Positions 46,050 through 56,876 are shown, counted from the stretch's first letter. The stretch: 64,000 nt of DNA from an uncultured Clostridia bacterium (GCA_944390975.1 CALXRX010000001.1:59758-123757), one strand, 5' to 3'. Numbers and translations are program-made. Notes: generated by a model from the sequence alone, not told the origin.

Positions 46050-47024
46050 TTACATGTTAGCTAAAGGATTACTTTCAACAGCATTACGAACTTGTTCATT
46101 TTCAACATGAGTATATATTTCTGTTGTAGAAATACTAGCATGTCCTAAAAGTTCTTGTAAAGCTCTAATATCTACGTTTCCATACTGATACATAAGAGTA
46201 GCTGCTGTATGTCTTAATTTATGTACAGAATATTTAGTTGTATCAAGTCCTGCCTTTTTCAACTCGTTTTTTACAATATATTGTACAGTTCTATTACTAA
46301 TTCGTTCTCGTCTTTCACTTAAAAATAGAGCATCTTTAGAATCAAACTTTATTCCTTCTTTAGGTCTTACTTCTATATATTCAGCAATTGCTCTCATACA
46401 GGCATTATTTAAATATATAGTGCGTTCTTTATTTCCTTTACCAATAACAGTTAATTTACAATCATCAAATTTAATATCTTTCATATTAATATTTACTAAT
46501 TCTGATAAACGCATTCCACAATTAAGGAATAATGTAGTAATAGCATAGTCCCTAAAATTATTTCTATTATCTTCATTACTAGCAACAGCTAATAACTTCT
46601 TACTATCATCTAATGTAAGATATTTTGGCATACGCTTATCTAGTTTAGGTGTTTCTAAATCTAAAGCAGGATTTGCATCAATTAATTTAGCTTTAGAAGA
46701 TAAATATTTAAAAAATATTCTTATACTAGAAACTTTTCTTGCTCTTGTAGCAGGTTTACTTCGTAAAGTTGTAGCAAGATATGAAATGAAAGCATGAATA
46801 TCATCTAAAGTTATTTTTTTTATAGTATTAATAGATATATCATTTATTGTAATTTTAGAAAAGTCATGTTCTTTAGTAATACCAAAATGTAGTTTTATAA
46901 ACTTCAAAAATGTTGCAAGGTCATAATTATATTCTTTTATTGTATTTGGTGACTTGTTCAGTATTGTTACAGAATAATCCAAAAAGGAATTTAGAAAGTC
47001 AGGATTATCATTTCTATCAATCAT
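46050..47024 (-). CDS. Tyrosine recombinase (XerC/XerD type)
   Basis: A 324-residue site-specific tyrosine recombinase. The N-terminal SAM-like domain (FLNSFLDYSVTILNKSPNTIKEYNYDLATFLKF) precedes the catalytic domain with the set RKHRHY: Arg in NCGMRLSELVN, Lys in IGKGNKERTIYL, HKLRHTAATLMY, LGHASISTTEIYTHV with the Tyr nucleophile. The size and organisation match XerC/XerD/CodV-type dimer resolution enzymes more than phage integrases. ATG 47024 with AGGAGG is chosen over the upstream ATG 47042. Not beside an obvious mobile element. Confidence 0.88.
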   Translation of the reverse strand: MIDRNDNPDFLNSFLDYSVTILNKSPNTIKEYNYDLATFLKFIKLHFGITKEHDFSKITINDISINTIKKITLDDIHAFISYLATTLRSKPATRARKVSSIRIFFKYLSSKAKLIDANPALDLETPKLDKRMPKYLTLDDSKKLLAVASNEDNRNNFRDYAITTLFLNCGMRLSELVNINMKDIKFDDCKLTVIGKGNKERTIYLNNACMRAIAEYIEVRPKEGIKFDSKDALFLSERRERISNRTVQYIVKNELKKAGLDTTKYSVHKLRHTAATLMYQYGNVDIRALQELLGHASISTTEIYTHVENEQVRNAVESNPLANM

Positions 47025-47276
47025 TATAAACCTCCTAATCATATTTCTCTAAAGTGATATATAAATTATACAACAAAAATAACTTTTTTTATATAAAGTT
47101 TAGAAAAAATTATTGAATAAATATCATTCTTAAATTTCATTAAATATATAACTAAATTGAATTATTTACTTCTAAAAACAATATTGATATAATTTAGATA
47201 TATAAAGAAATACTGCAATATTTTATAATAAGTGTACAGGGATGTTTATTTGTGAAAAGAAAGGGTTTGTTTTAGT

Positions 47277-47585
47277 ATGAATAAAGTATTAAACGAAAAA
47301 TTAATTTATCTAGTTCTTTCAATTGTTGAAGAGATACCAAAAGGAAATGTTGCAACATATGGTCAAATTGCTAAATTAGCAGGTAAACCTAAAAATTCTA
47401 GATTAGTTGGAAAGATTTTAAGTATGTCTGAATTTTATGGAAAATACCCATGCCACAGAGTAGTAAATTATAATGGTAGAATAGCTCCATACTTTATTGA
47501 ACATAGAAAATTATTAGAAAGTGAAGGAGTAGTGTTTAAAGACGAGTTACATGTTGATATAAAGGAATATAAATGGAATATTTAA
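47277..47585 (+). CDS. MGMT-family DNA methyltransferase-like protein
   Basis: A 102-residue single-domain member of the O6-alkylguanine-DNA alkyltransferase family. The DNA-binding helix VATYGQIAKLAGKPKNSRLVGKILS and the active-site PCHRVV (Cys near residue 60) are present. Because the Cys is kept, it is not a typical alkyltransferase-like (ATL) protein, where Trp or Ala replaces it. The usual N-terminal domain is absent, so the role may be in damage recognition or repair. No strong ribosome binding site is visible; the ATG at 47277 gives the expected start. Confidence 0.85.
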   Translation: MNKVLNEKLIYLVLSIVEEIPKGNVATYGQIAKLAGKPKNSRLVGKILSMSEFYGKYPCHRVVNYNGRIAPYFIEHRKLLESEGVVFKDELHVDIKEYKWNI

Positions 47586-47687
47586 AAAATAAATAAAAAA
47601 ATAAATATGAAAATAAATATTAATTATACGCGAAAAAATAATAAACTAAAATTATAAGAAGTATAACAACTTTTTATGTAAAATATA

Positions 47688-47716
47688 TTGAAAAAATTAA
47701 TAAAAATATGTATAAT
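47688..47716 (+). promoter_or_regulatory. Promoter of the M26 protease gene
   Basis: TTGAAA (47688-47693), 17-base spacer, TATAAT (47711-47716), 34 bases before the start codon. Confidence 0.65.
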
Positions 47717-47749
47717 AATTAGGGAATTAAAAGAAAAAAGGAGAAAAAT

Positions 47750-50700
47750 ATGAAGAAAATAAAAGGAGTATTTATTATAATATTTAGTTTGCTAATATTA
47801 TTTTCTATTCAGCTACCAGTTTTAGCAGTTGAAAATTTTCAAACTGAGTTAGTAGCAAATAAAGTAGAAATAGAAAAAGGTGAGCAAATAGAAGTAATAC
47901 TAAACTTTAAAAATTTTCAAGAAATAAACAAGGGAATTAATGCATATAAAGCAACATTAGAATATGATACTGATTTATTTGAAGAAGTAAAAACAACAGA
48001 TTTTAAAAATCTAAATGATTGGGAAGAATTTTTATATAATTCTAATAATCATGGATTTATAGCAATAAAAAAAGCAGGAACTAAATCAGATGAAGCAATA
48101 ATTTCGTTAGTGTTAACAGCAAAGGAAAATATTAACCCAAAAGAGACTAATATCAAAGTAAAAGATATCATAGCTTCAGAAGGTAAAAACGATATATATG
48201 TAAATGAATCACAAGTTATAATTCAAGTAATAAAAGAACAAAATTCTAGCACTCCCGACGATTCTACAAATATTAAAAATCCGAATACAGAACTAGAAAA
48301 TAATGATAATACTTTTAATGATTCTATTATGGATGGAAAATTACCACAAACTGGTTTAAGTCCAATGAATTCTTTTATTTTAATAATCATAGAAATACTA
48401 ATTATAATAGCAATTATTTCATTTATAAAAATGAAACGAATAGATAAAAAAATTAATAAAAAAGGAAAAACATTTTTTACAATTTTATTCTCAGGAATTA
48501 TTACAATACAATTAATTGGAACAATATATGCTGCAGCAGAAAAAGGAGAATTAAATAATGATGGTGAAATTAATTATAAAGATGTATCTTTATTAGAACA
48601 ACATTTAATTATACTAAATGCATTGCCAGATGAAAAATTAGAAAATGCAGATATGAATTCAGATGGAGAACTAACAGTAACAGATTTAAGTTTATTAGTT
48701 CAAAGAATAGAAAATACATTAGATTATAAAGTAGATATAACTTCTAATATGGATAATTACTATCCAGAGAAAAATGAAGAAATAGAACTAAAATTTTCAG
48801 CCTATGTATCTTATGGTGCAAAAATAGATGAAGTAACAATTAATGGACAAGCTTACAAAGTAGAAAATGAGGAAAATACAAAAAACTACATTGTGAAAAT
48901 TAACGCACAAAATGTATCTGGAATACAAGAATTTAAATTTACAAAAGTAAAATTAAACGTAGGAAAAGAAATTAAAGTAAATCATCTAATAAAAATAGAT
49001 GTGTTAAAGGAAAAACCTGTTATTCAAAATTATCAAATAACAGAAATTGTAGAAGAAGCAAAATTAAAAGTAACATTTGAATTAAAAGATATAGATAACA
49101 GTTCAACGGTTGCAAAAATTCAATTATTTGAAGATAATAGTAGTGTAGAGCCAATCAAAGAAGAAACAGTAAAATCAGGAAATAATGAATTTATTTTAGA
49201 TTTAGAAGAAAATAAAAAATATGTATTAATTATATATGTAAGTTACAATTTAGATACTAATCAATTAACAGAGCAAGAAATAGATAATACAGGTGTAATA
49301 GTAGAAACAAAAGAATTACAATTAAATATAGACTATAAACTTAGCTTAAATAATATAAAATTATACAATGAAAATGGAGAAGAAGTACAACAATATAGTA
49401 AAAATGAGCCAATTATATTGGGATTTGTAAGTACAAATGCAACTAAATATCAGCCAAAGTATGTTACAATCAATGGAAATAGGTATGAAATCACTAACAA
49501 AGAAAATGATACATACAAAGTAAAAATTGATGGAATAGAACAAGTTGGAGAGTATCAATTAAAAATTGAAAGCATAGTATTAGAAAACGGAAAAACATTA
49601 GTAATAGAAAATGATAATGGTATAGATTTAAAAATTCTAAAAGAAAAACCAGAAGTTCAAAATGTAAGTATAGAGGAACAAGAAGATGGAATGAAAATTG
49701 CCTTTCACATTGAAGATATTGATAACACAATTATTCGTAAAAAATTAATTATCCAAAATGCTAATGGAGATACTATTTTTGAAAAAGATATACAAAATAC
49801 GGATTTTGACGAAATATGCCAAATACAAAACGAATTAACTACAAAATATAAAATACAAATAATAGCAGACTATGATATTTCTGTTGATGGCTCTAGTGAA
49901 CAAAAAAATCAAGTGATTTTTGAAGAGGAAATATCAGCAAAAGATAAAATAATTTTTAGAAATGTTGAATTATCTAAAACAAAATTTGAAAAGAATGAAG
50001 ATATAGTAGTAAGCTATGAAATTAAAACAAATAAATTAAGCAAAGTAGAGAAATTAGTAGTAAATAATAGGGAAGTAGTAGCTACAGAAAGTTCAAAAGA
50101 TATTTATACAGTTACAATTCCTGCTAGCAACAATGCTGGAAAGCAAGAACTAAATTTATTAAAAATCATATTTAGCGATGGAAGTGAAGTGTATATAAAT
50201 AACACTCAGAAAATAGAAGTATTAAAATCTGTACCAACTATAGATAATTATCTAGCAAAAGATGATTATGATAATGAAGAAGTGGATTTTACTTTTGAGT
50301 TAAAAGATAATGATAAAGCATTTATTTCAGGATATGTACAACTTTTGACAAATGATAATCAAGTAAAAGAAAAACAAAATATAAATAGTATTGGTAATCA
50401 GCAAATTTCTTTATCAGTAGCAGAAATGGAAGAATATACATTTCAAGTAGTTGTAACATATACTAGAGATGAAGATAAAACAGAAATTATAACAGATGAA
50501 ATAGTACTAGAAAAACCAGTTCAAATGATTGCTGATTATGAATTGAAAGTTAGCAACTTGCAAACAAAAAAAGAAACTTCAGGTATCCAAACAAAATATT
50601 TTAATAGAGACGAAAATATAAAACTTGTATTTACTAGCACAAATGTAACAAAATTTATTCCAGAAAAGGTACAAATTAATGGGGCAAAATATACATTAGT

Positions 50701-53700
50701 AGGCTTAGGAAATAATCAATATGAAGTAATACTTAGTGCAATACCAAATGTTGGATTAGCTGAAATTAAAATAGAAAAAATATGGATGAATAACACAAAA
50801 GAGTTAGAGGTGCAAGAGAATAATGTCGCAAAAATAGAAATTTTAAAAAACATTCCTACAATAAATACTTTTAGATATGAAGAACTTGAAGAAAGAAAAG
50901 TAAATGTAAAATTTGAAATACAAGATGAAGAAAATGCAATGATAAATGCAAAAATTGTTATAGCAGATGAAAATGAAACAATTTTTGAACAAGATGGATT
51001 AAAAAAAGGTGAAAATGAAATTACATTTAACTTGACTTCTAGTGAAGAATATACAGCAAAAATATTTGCAGATTATGATTTAGATAGTAACAGTATAGAG
51101 TTAGGTGCAAATGAATATAAAAATGTTGAACTTGCGAAAAAAGAAATACTGATATCACAAGAATTAATAGAATTAAAAGATATATTATCAGTACAATTAT
51201 ATACAAAAGAAGGTAATGTAGTAGAAGAAGTAACACAAATTAATGTAAATAATTTTGATGCAAGTAAATATATAGCAAAAGTTAGCATGAAAGAATTACC
51301 TGTATTCTATGCAGAAATTGAAGAAGGTATTGTTGAAGAAGGAAAATTTAGATTAATTCTAAAATATGACAATGTTGTACAATATGATGGTGATACAAAG
51401 GCAAATAAAATAAAAGTTACATTTGGTGAAATAAGCGATGACATTGTTAATAATTTAAAGTTTGAAGAACTTATAGAAATAATAGCAAAAAATCCAACAG
51501 CTGAGATTAATTTAACAAATGATTTAGATGCAAAAAATATAACAGTATCTACAACAACATATCTACAAGATTTTAAAGGAACAATAAATGGTAATGGTCA
51601 TATTATAAAGAATCTATCTAAACCGCTATTTAATACATTAGAAAATGCAGAAATTAAAAACTTGATAATAGAAAATGCTAAAATTTCAGGAAATAGTAGT
51701 GGAATTCTAGCAAATCAAGCAATAGAGACACAAATTAAAAATGTACATATTTTAGATTCTACAATGGAAGCATGGCATACAAATGGTATGGGTGGCTTTG
51801 TAGGAATTGCAGAAAATAATACAATAATAGAAAATTGTTCAGCTAATAATTTAAAAGTAAATGGCTCAAAAAGAGTAGGTGGATTTACAGGATATTTAAA
51901 TACAAATTCTGAAATTAGTAATAGCTATATTCAAGGTTTAATAATAGCATCAAGTGATGCAGTAGGAGGAATGGTAGGACAATCATCAGGTGCAATAAAA
52001 ATTCAAAATTCATATGCGGATGTAGAAATTCAAACAACTGCTTCTTATGCTAATGCTGGTATAATAGGATATGCTGCAGGAAATGGTGTTACACTAATTA
52101 ATAATGTTAGTTTAGCAGATGGTAAATTAGGAACTAGAGTGATAGGAACAACAACAACATATACAAATAGTTCGAAAAATAATTATGAAATTGAAGAATC
52201 AGAATTAGCAAGTAATAGTAATAACAATCAAATAAAAACAATATCAAAAAATGATATAGATGAAGAATTTTTCAAAGATACATTAAAATGGGATGATGAA
52301 ATTTGGAGATTAGACAATGTAAATATAGATAAATTACCAACACTAAAAAACTCAGATCCATGTGATGATTCTAATGTAAAAGAAATAGTAAAACCAGAAA
52401 ATGAAGACGTATATATTCCAAATATTGCAAGATTAAGAAAAATGTCAAATTATGATACTAACAAAGAAATTGCTTATCATAATATGAATTTATTAATGCC
52501 ATTTTATGATGCAAAACTTTTCATAGAATATGGAAATAAAATAGATGTAAATGACATATTAAATAACCAGAAAATAAAAATGATTATTCCATATAATGAA
52601 TATGGCAAAATGATAGTAGGATTAAATACAAATAATTATGATGATATATCTAGAATTAGAATAATATTTGAGGATGAGCAAATAAAGGATTATACACTAG
52701 AATTTAAGAAAAAAATAAGTGATATAGCAACATATAAAATAAAAGAATTAGATATAAGATATGTATATAATCAATTTATTATGAATAGGCAAATATCAAC
52801 TATAGATGAAATAATAAATGTAGCAAATAATTTAGACTACAAAACTCAAATTCAACTTGTAACACCAGAAGAAGAAAGTAGAATATATGTAGATTATTAT
52901 AATGAATATGCAAAAAATGAATTAGAACAAGCAATAATGTATTTAATATCAAATGAGCCTGAATATAATTTGTATTTAGATAATGAAATATTAAAACAAA
53001 AAATAAAGCAAGATATTACAGAAGAATCACAATTAGAAAAAATAATATATACATATAATTATTTTGATAAATGGTATAATATGGAAATTGGTGGAATATC
53101 ATTAACTGATTTAGTTCTATTCAATGTTCATAATATAAATAATGAAAAAACAATTATGGATTTGGTAAATGCAACAATTTCACAAGGAGAAAATGCTAGA
53201 AAAACAAGTAATTCAGTTGGCTTTTTTAACAATGTTATAAAATCTGAATTAGAAGATAAAAACATTGGAGAATTTATAGAGTATTTTGTCAAAGTGCTTG
53301 CAGGATATGATAATGCAAATGACTGGTTTACAGATAATTTTAAAGGCATGATAAAGGAAACACCAATTGAGGGAAAAGATGTTAGATATCGTGCATGGGA
53401 AATGATGAAAGTAAGAAATCATTTGATATTACCAATAATGTCGATGCCAAATCAAGAAGAAATGTATATAGTATCAGTCCCATCTCAAATTTTAATAGGT
53501 AGTTTAAATAGATACAATGATTTTGTAAGTGGAAATATTAAAATGATGCAACAAGCTATTGACAAATATTCAGAATATATAGGCAATTTTTACAAAATAT
53601 CTTCAAATTTCATAAAAGATGCAGATAATATACTGAATAAGCATGTTCATATTCAATATGATACGAGATTTGGATTTGCAAGTTCTGGAAGCCAATATGC

Positions 53701-56119
53701 AGGAACGACACAAGATCCAGTTATTAAATGGGTATATGAAGTAATGGGAACTATGCCAGCTGAAAATGGTACAGGTGCTTATGCAAATGGAACAGATGTA
53801 TATTGGGTAGCTAATGCAGCATTGGTTAGAGGCACATATAGTTTTAAAATATTTACTCACGAAACAGCACATAATCAAGATGGTTACTACTTCTATGAAG
53901 GAAATGGAAGAAGAAGTGGCACAGATGGTGAGGATCACGCTGATGCCAACATTGCTCAAGATTTAGGAGATGGATCAGTAGTATTTAATATAAGAGAGAA
54001 CTTACCTGTAACAGCTGATGATTCAAATAATTTAAAATTAGATAGTATAAATGGAACTGATAAAATTTATAATTACTATAAGGAAATGTTTGAAACATAT
54101 TATGTATTAGATTACTTAACAGGTCAGGCATTTTTACAATTGTCACCAGAAGAACAAGCAAGAGTTGCAGTTCAAGTGACTTATCAAGGTGGAACAAATT
54201 ATGAAGATGGTGGAGCAGGAGTTACTTATAAGAAAATAACAGCAGAAGAATTTGAAAAAATGCAACTTAAAAATATGGAAGAATTGTGGGATAATGGAAT
54301 TGCATTAAGAGGAACTGGAACAGTACCAGGAAATGGTTCATATGGCGGAGACACACATTATAGCATTTACTGGTATCAACCACATAACAATAATGGTAGA
54401 CCAGATTCTTATACCTTTAAACGTTTAGGATTCGAGATGCTTGGGGTAGGTGGATATTCAGATGGATTTGTAACTTATCGTTCTGTAAAAAGTAGTAATG
54501 ATTTAGATGCTTTAAGAAAAATAACAAAAAATGATACAATTACTTGGAAACAATATAAGATGGATAGATATAAAACTGTTGAACAAAATTTAAGTAATAT
54601 ACCATATTTTAATACACAGGATGTTATTGAAGCATATAAACAAGCTCTTCAGAAGGATGCACAAAATGGTAACTTAAATAATGTAAATATTGTAAGAAGA
54701 ACTTTATATGGAGTTATAAAAAGAGCAACTAAAGACTTTACTACTGGAAATATTTATTCAGTTGGTACAGAAGTTGAAATTTCGTCAGCGGAGCAATTAA
54801 TAGAAGTATTAAATTCAGCAGAATGGGGTAATTATAAATTAGTAAATGATATCGATTTTTCAAATATAACTACAACAGAAAATGCATATATAAGCAATGT
54901 GTTTGTTGGTAGAATTAATGGAAATGGTCATAAGATTAAAGGATTAAAAGCAACATTATTTAATTCAATGACATATGCCCAAATACAAGATTTAACAATA
55001 GAAGCACCTGTATATTCTTCTCAAGCAACAGCAATACTAGCAAATACTTCTAAAAATAGTATTCTAAATAATGTAATTGTAAATGATAGTAATATTAATC
55101 TACCTTTTGCAAAAACCATTAGTGGTACATTACAAGTATTGGGCAATACAAAAATTAATGTTCATAATAATGAAATATCAAGTATAGAGGAGTTATTAGA
55201 AATTTCATCTTCTGAGAATTCTTTGAATAGGAAAAAAGTTTATGAACTAAAAAATGATTTAGATGCAAGTTCTATAACTGGTGTAGAGTCTATTATAACA
55301 GGAACTTTTGAAGGAGTTATTAATGGAAATGGACATACAATTTCTAATTTAAAAGTACCATTAATTGCTACATTAACTGGAAATGTAAATAATTTAATTA
55401 TTGAAAATGTAGAGATAAAAAAATCAAGTACAAATAATCTTGCACCATTAGCAAGAGAAACACAAGGAGCTACAATTAGCGATATAAAGGTTAACAATGT
55501 AACAATCGAAGGAAGAGATAATATTTCTGCAGTTGTTGGTATAGCAAGTAGCAATACAAAGTTTAATAGAATTTCTGCAACAAATATAAATGTTAAGGCA
55601 TCAAATTATTATGCAGGAGGCATTATAGGGCGTTCTTATGATAGTCAATTAAAGGATATTTTGGTATCTGGTACTCTAGAAGTAATAAATACTCATAATG
55701 GTGGTGTAATAGGTGCTTTAAATAGAGATGTATTAGAAAATGTATATGCAGATGTTGATGTTACAAGAGTAAGAGAAGGAGATTCGAGAAATAAAAATGC
55801 TGGTTTGTACGGAGCAATGGAATCAGGGGCTATTAGCATAAGGAATGTAATAGTAGTAGGATACATGTCAGATAATTTATATAAAATAACACCAGCTACA
55901 ACTGAAGCAGAAATAAATAACATAGCATCTTATTTTACAAATGTATACGAATATGAAGATAGTACAGGTATTAGTAATGCAGAGATATCAGATGTAGTGA
56001 AAAAGGTAACAAATGACAATTTAAAAGATATGAATTTCTATGTAAACGTGATGGGGTGGTCAACAAAAATATGGGATTTTTCAGATGTTGTTTCTGGAGG
56101 TATTCCCAAAATTAAATAA
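47750..56119 (+). CDS. Giant M26-type (IgA1-protease-like) surface metallopeptidase
   Basis: A 2789-residue secreted protein. In order: signal peptide (1-26); cohesin-like domain (about 30-165); LPQTG at 198-202 with a transmembrane helix and basic stretch; a second hydrophobic segment ending TIYAAAEKG; dockerin-like domain with two DxNxDG-type loops (about 264-320); four beta-rich modules of about 200 residues (330-1180); GLUG-type beta-helix repeats (about 1240-1500); helical region; the M26 catalytic core HETAHNQDGYYFYEGNGRRSG with zinc ligands H2037 and H2041 and a likely third ligand E2061; C-terminal GLUG repeats (2344-2789). An N-terminal LPXTG followed by two hydrophobic segments is known for streptococcal IgA1 and Zmp proteases. 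The substrate cannot be told; host immunoglobulin or mucin are guesses. Confidence 0.88.
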   Translation: MKKIKGVFIIIFSLLILFSIQLPVLAVENFQTELVANKVEIEKGEQIEVILNFKNFQEINKGINAYKATLEYDTDLFEEVKTTDFKNLNDWEEFLYNSNNHGFIAIKKAGTKSDEAIISLVLTAKENINPKETNIKVKDIIASEGKNDIYVNESQVIIQVIKEQNSSTPDDSTNIKNPNTELENNDNTFNDSIMDGKLPQTGLSPMNSFILIIIEILIIIAIISFIKMKRIDKKINKKGKTFFTILFSGIITIQLIGTIYAAAEKGELNNDGEINYKDVSLLEQHLIILNALPDEKLENADMNSDGELTVTDLSLLVQRIENTLDYKVDITSNMDNYYPEKNEEIELKFSAYVSYGAKIDEVTINGQAYKVENEENTKNYIVKINAQNVSGIQEFKFTKVKLNVGKEIKVNHLIKIDVLKEKPVIQNYQITEIVEEAKLKVTFELKDIDNSSTVAKIQLFEDNSSVEPIKEETVKSGNNEFILDLEENKKYVLIIYVSYNLDTNQLTEQEIDNTGVIVETKELQLNIDYKLSLNNIKLYNENGEEVQQYSKNEPIILGFVSTNATKYQPKYVTINGNRYEITNKENDTYKVKIDGIEQVGEYQLKIESIVLENGKTLVIENDNGIDLKILKEKPEVQNVSIEEQEDGMKIAFHIEDIDNTIIRKKLIIQNANGDTIFEKDIQNTDFDEICQIQNELTTKYKIQIIADYDISVDGSSEQKNQVIFEEEISAKDKIIFRNVELSKTKFEKNEDIVVSYEIKTNKLSKVEKLVVNNREVVATESSKDIYTVTIPASNNAGKQELNLLKIIFSDGSEVYINNTQKIEVLKSVPTIDNYLAKDDYDNEEVDFTFELKDNDKAFISGYVQLLTNDNQVKEKQNINSIGNQQISLSVAEMEEYTFQVVVTYTRDEDKTEIITDEIVLEKPVQMIADYELKVSNLQTKKETSGIQTKYFNRDENIKLVFTSTNVTKFIPEKVQINGAKYTLVGLGNNQYEVILSAIPNVGLAEIKIEKIWMNNTKELEVQENNVAKIEILKNIPTINTFRYEELEERKVNVKFEIQDEENAMINAKIVIADENETIFEQDGLKKGENEITFNLTSSEEYTAKIFADYDLDSNSIELGANEYKNVELAKKEILISQELIELKDILSVQLYTKEGNVVEEVTQINVNNFDASKYIAKVSMKELPVFYAEIEEGIVEEGKFRLILKYDNVVQYDGDTKANKIKVTFGEISDDIVNNLKFEELIEIIAKNPTAEINLTNDLDAKNITVSTTTYLQDFKGTINGNGHIIKNLSKPLFNTLENAEIKNLIIENAKISGNSSGILANQAIETQIKNVHILDSTMEAWHTNGMGGFVGIAENNTIIENCSANNLKVNGSKRVGGFTGYLNTNSEISNSYIQGLIIASSDAVGGMVGQSSGAIKIQNSYADVEIQTTASYANAGIIGYAAGNGVTLINNVSLADGKLGTRVIGTTTTYTNSSKNNYEIEESELASNSNNNQIKTISKNDIDEEFFKDTLKWDDEIWRLDNVNIDKLPTLKNSDPCDDSNVKEIVKPENEDVYIPNIARLRKMSNYDTNKEIAYHNMNLLMPFYDAKLFIEYGNKIDVNDILNNQKIKMIIPYNEYGKMIVGLNTNNYDDISRIRIIFEDEQIKDYTLEFKKKISDIATYKIKELDIRYVYNQFIMNRQISTIDEIINVANNLDYKTQIQLVTPEEESRIYVDYYNEYAKNELEQAIMYLISNEPEYNLYLDNEILKQKIKQDITEESQLEKIIYTYNYFDKWYNMEIGGISLTDLVLFNVHNINNEKTIMDLVNATISQGENARKTSNSVGFFNNVIKSELEDKNIGEFIEYFVKVLAGYDNANDWFTDNFKGMIKETPIEGKDVRYRAWEMMKVRNHLILPIMSMPNQEEMYIVSVPSQILIGSLNRYNDFVSGNIKMMQQAIDKYSEYIGNFYKISSNFIKDADNILNKHVHIQYDTRFGFASSGSQYAGTTQDPVIKWVYEVMGTMPAENGTGAYANGTDVYWVANAALVRGTYSFKIFTHETAHNQDGYYFYEGNGRRSGTDGEDHADANIAQDLGDGSVVFNIRENLPVTADDSNNLKLDSINGTDKIYNYYKEMFETYYVLDYLTGQAFLQLSPEEQARVAVQVTYQGGTNYEDGGAGVTYKKITAEEFEKMQLKNMEELWDNGIALRGTGTVPGNGSYGGDTHYSIYWYQPHNNNGRPDSYTFKRLGFEMLGVGGYSDGFVTYRSVKSSNDLDALRKITKNDTITWKQYKMDRYKTVEQNLSNIPYFNTQDVIEAYKQALQKDAQNGNLNNVNIVRRTLYGVIKRATKDFTTGNIYSVGTEVEISSAEQLIEVLNSAEWGNYKLVNDIDFSNITTTENAYISNVFVGRINGNGHKIKGLKATLFNSMTYAQIQDLTIEAPVYSSQATAILANTSKNSILNNVIVNDSNINLPFAKTISGTLQVLGNTKINVHNNEISSIEELLEISSSENSLNRKKVYELKNDLDASSITGVESIITGTFEGVINGNGHTISNLKVPLIATLTGNVNNLIIENVEIKKSSTNNLAPLARETQGATISDIKVNNVTIEGRDNISAVVGIASSNTKFNRISATNINVKASNYYAGGIIGRSYDSQLKDILVSGTLEVINTHNGGVIGALNRDVLENVYADVDVTRVREGDSRNKNAGLYGAMESGAISIRNVIVVGYMSDNLYKITPATTEAEINNIASYFTNVYEYEDSTGISNAEISDVVKKVTNDNLKDMNFYVNVMGWSTKIWDFSDVVSGGIPKIK

Positions 56120-56187
56120 TTTACTAATACTAAAAGAATATTATTAATGCAATAAAGTACTATTTTTCTTAAGATTAATATATAATT

Positions 56188-56245
56188 CAACACATTTTTA
56201 TATCTTTCATACTATATAGTATAGGAGGAATGTAAAAATGTGTTG
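56188..56245 (+). promoter_or_regulatory. Structured 5' region enclosing the BclA_C gene start
   Basis: CAACACATTTTTA (56188-56200) is the exact reverse complement of 56233-56245, which contains the ATG at 56238. Inside this 13-bp stem lies a second palindrome, ATACTATATAGTAT (56209-56222), and the ribosome binding site. The RNA could hide the start codon; alternatively the inner palindrome is an operator. Confidence 0.65.
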
Positions 56246-56780
56246 TTTTTGTAATATTTGTAGAACAATAAAGATACTTTCTATTATAAATTTAATTTTG
56301 TTTATAAGTATTTTTATATTATTTATAGTGATTATATTTAATAATGGAATTATGGATAACAGGGATATTTTAGTTACGGTAGCAAGAAGCACAGATAATA
56401 CGCAAGTAGGAGATGCTATTATAAATTTTGGTGAAAATCAAATTGTAGAAGGAAGTGCAATAAGTCATGAAGCTGGAAGCAGTCAAATTAATATTAATGA
56501 AACTGGAATATACCAAATATCTTATCAATTAGAAGGAATTGACCAGAGAGCATCAACTAGATTTAATTTTAATGCTATTCTTTTAGTGAATAATATTCCA
56601 TTAACAGATACTTTAAATGAAGGAGCAGTTCTTAGTGAGGATATTGTTAATAATCGTTATACTCTTACTAGTACTGTAATATTAAGACTAAGTGCAGGAG
56701 ATATATTACAGCTTGGGGCATTGTCATTTGAAAATGTAACATATCCAAATGCACGTATTGATATTGAAAAAATTGGTTAA
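56238..56780 (+). CDS. Membrane-anchored BclA C-terminal-like domain protein
   Basis: A 180-residue protein with a short Cys-rich cytoplasmic N-terminus (MCCFCNICR), one transmembrane helix (about residues 14-40) and a beta-jelly-roll domain like the C-terminal domain of the exosporium glycoprotein BclA (C1q/TNF-like): DAIINFGENQIVEGSAISHE, INETGIYQISYQLEG, TLTSTVILRLSAGDILQLGAL. The collagen-like repeat typical of BclA is missing. Such domains trimerise on spore or cell surfaces. AGGAGG precedes the ATG within a folded leader. It may be cotranscribed with the M26 gene 118 bases upstream or independent. Confidence 0.8.
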   Translation: MCCFCNICRTIKILSIINLILFISIFILFIVIIFNNGIMDNRDILVTVARSTDNTQVGDAIINFGENQIVEGSAISHEAGSSQININETGIYQISYQLEGIDQRASTRFNFNAILLVNNIPLTDTLNEGAVLSEDIVNNRYTLTSTVILRLSAGDILQLGALSFENVTYPNARIDIEKIG

Positions 56781-56847
56781 TGCTTCTTTATTTTATAGTT
56801 TAAAATATAAGAATATAAATATTTTAAAAAATTTTTTAAAAAATGTA

Positions 56848-56876
56848 TTACATGAAATATTTTCTTGTGATATAAT
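56848..56876 (+). promoter_or_regulatory. Promoter of the pepV leader
   Basis: TTACAT (56848-56853), 17-base spacer, TATAAT (56871-56876), upstream of a terminator hairpin and pepV. Confidence 0.55.

Noticed and set aside
46050..47024. Tyrosine recombinase as a phage integrase marking an element
   Set aside because: No phage genes, attachment repeats or tRNA target beside it; size and motifs fit a housekeeping Xer-type recombinase.
48341..48560. The M26 frame as two fused separate genes (LPXTG protein plus a second secreted protein)
   Set aside because: The order signal peptide, LPXTG, two hydrophobic segments and protease is known in streptococcal IgA1/Zmp proteases, so a single chain is the expected form.
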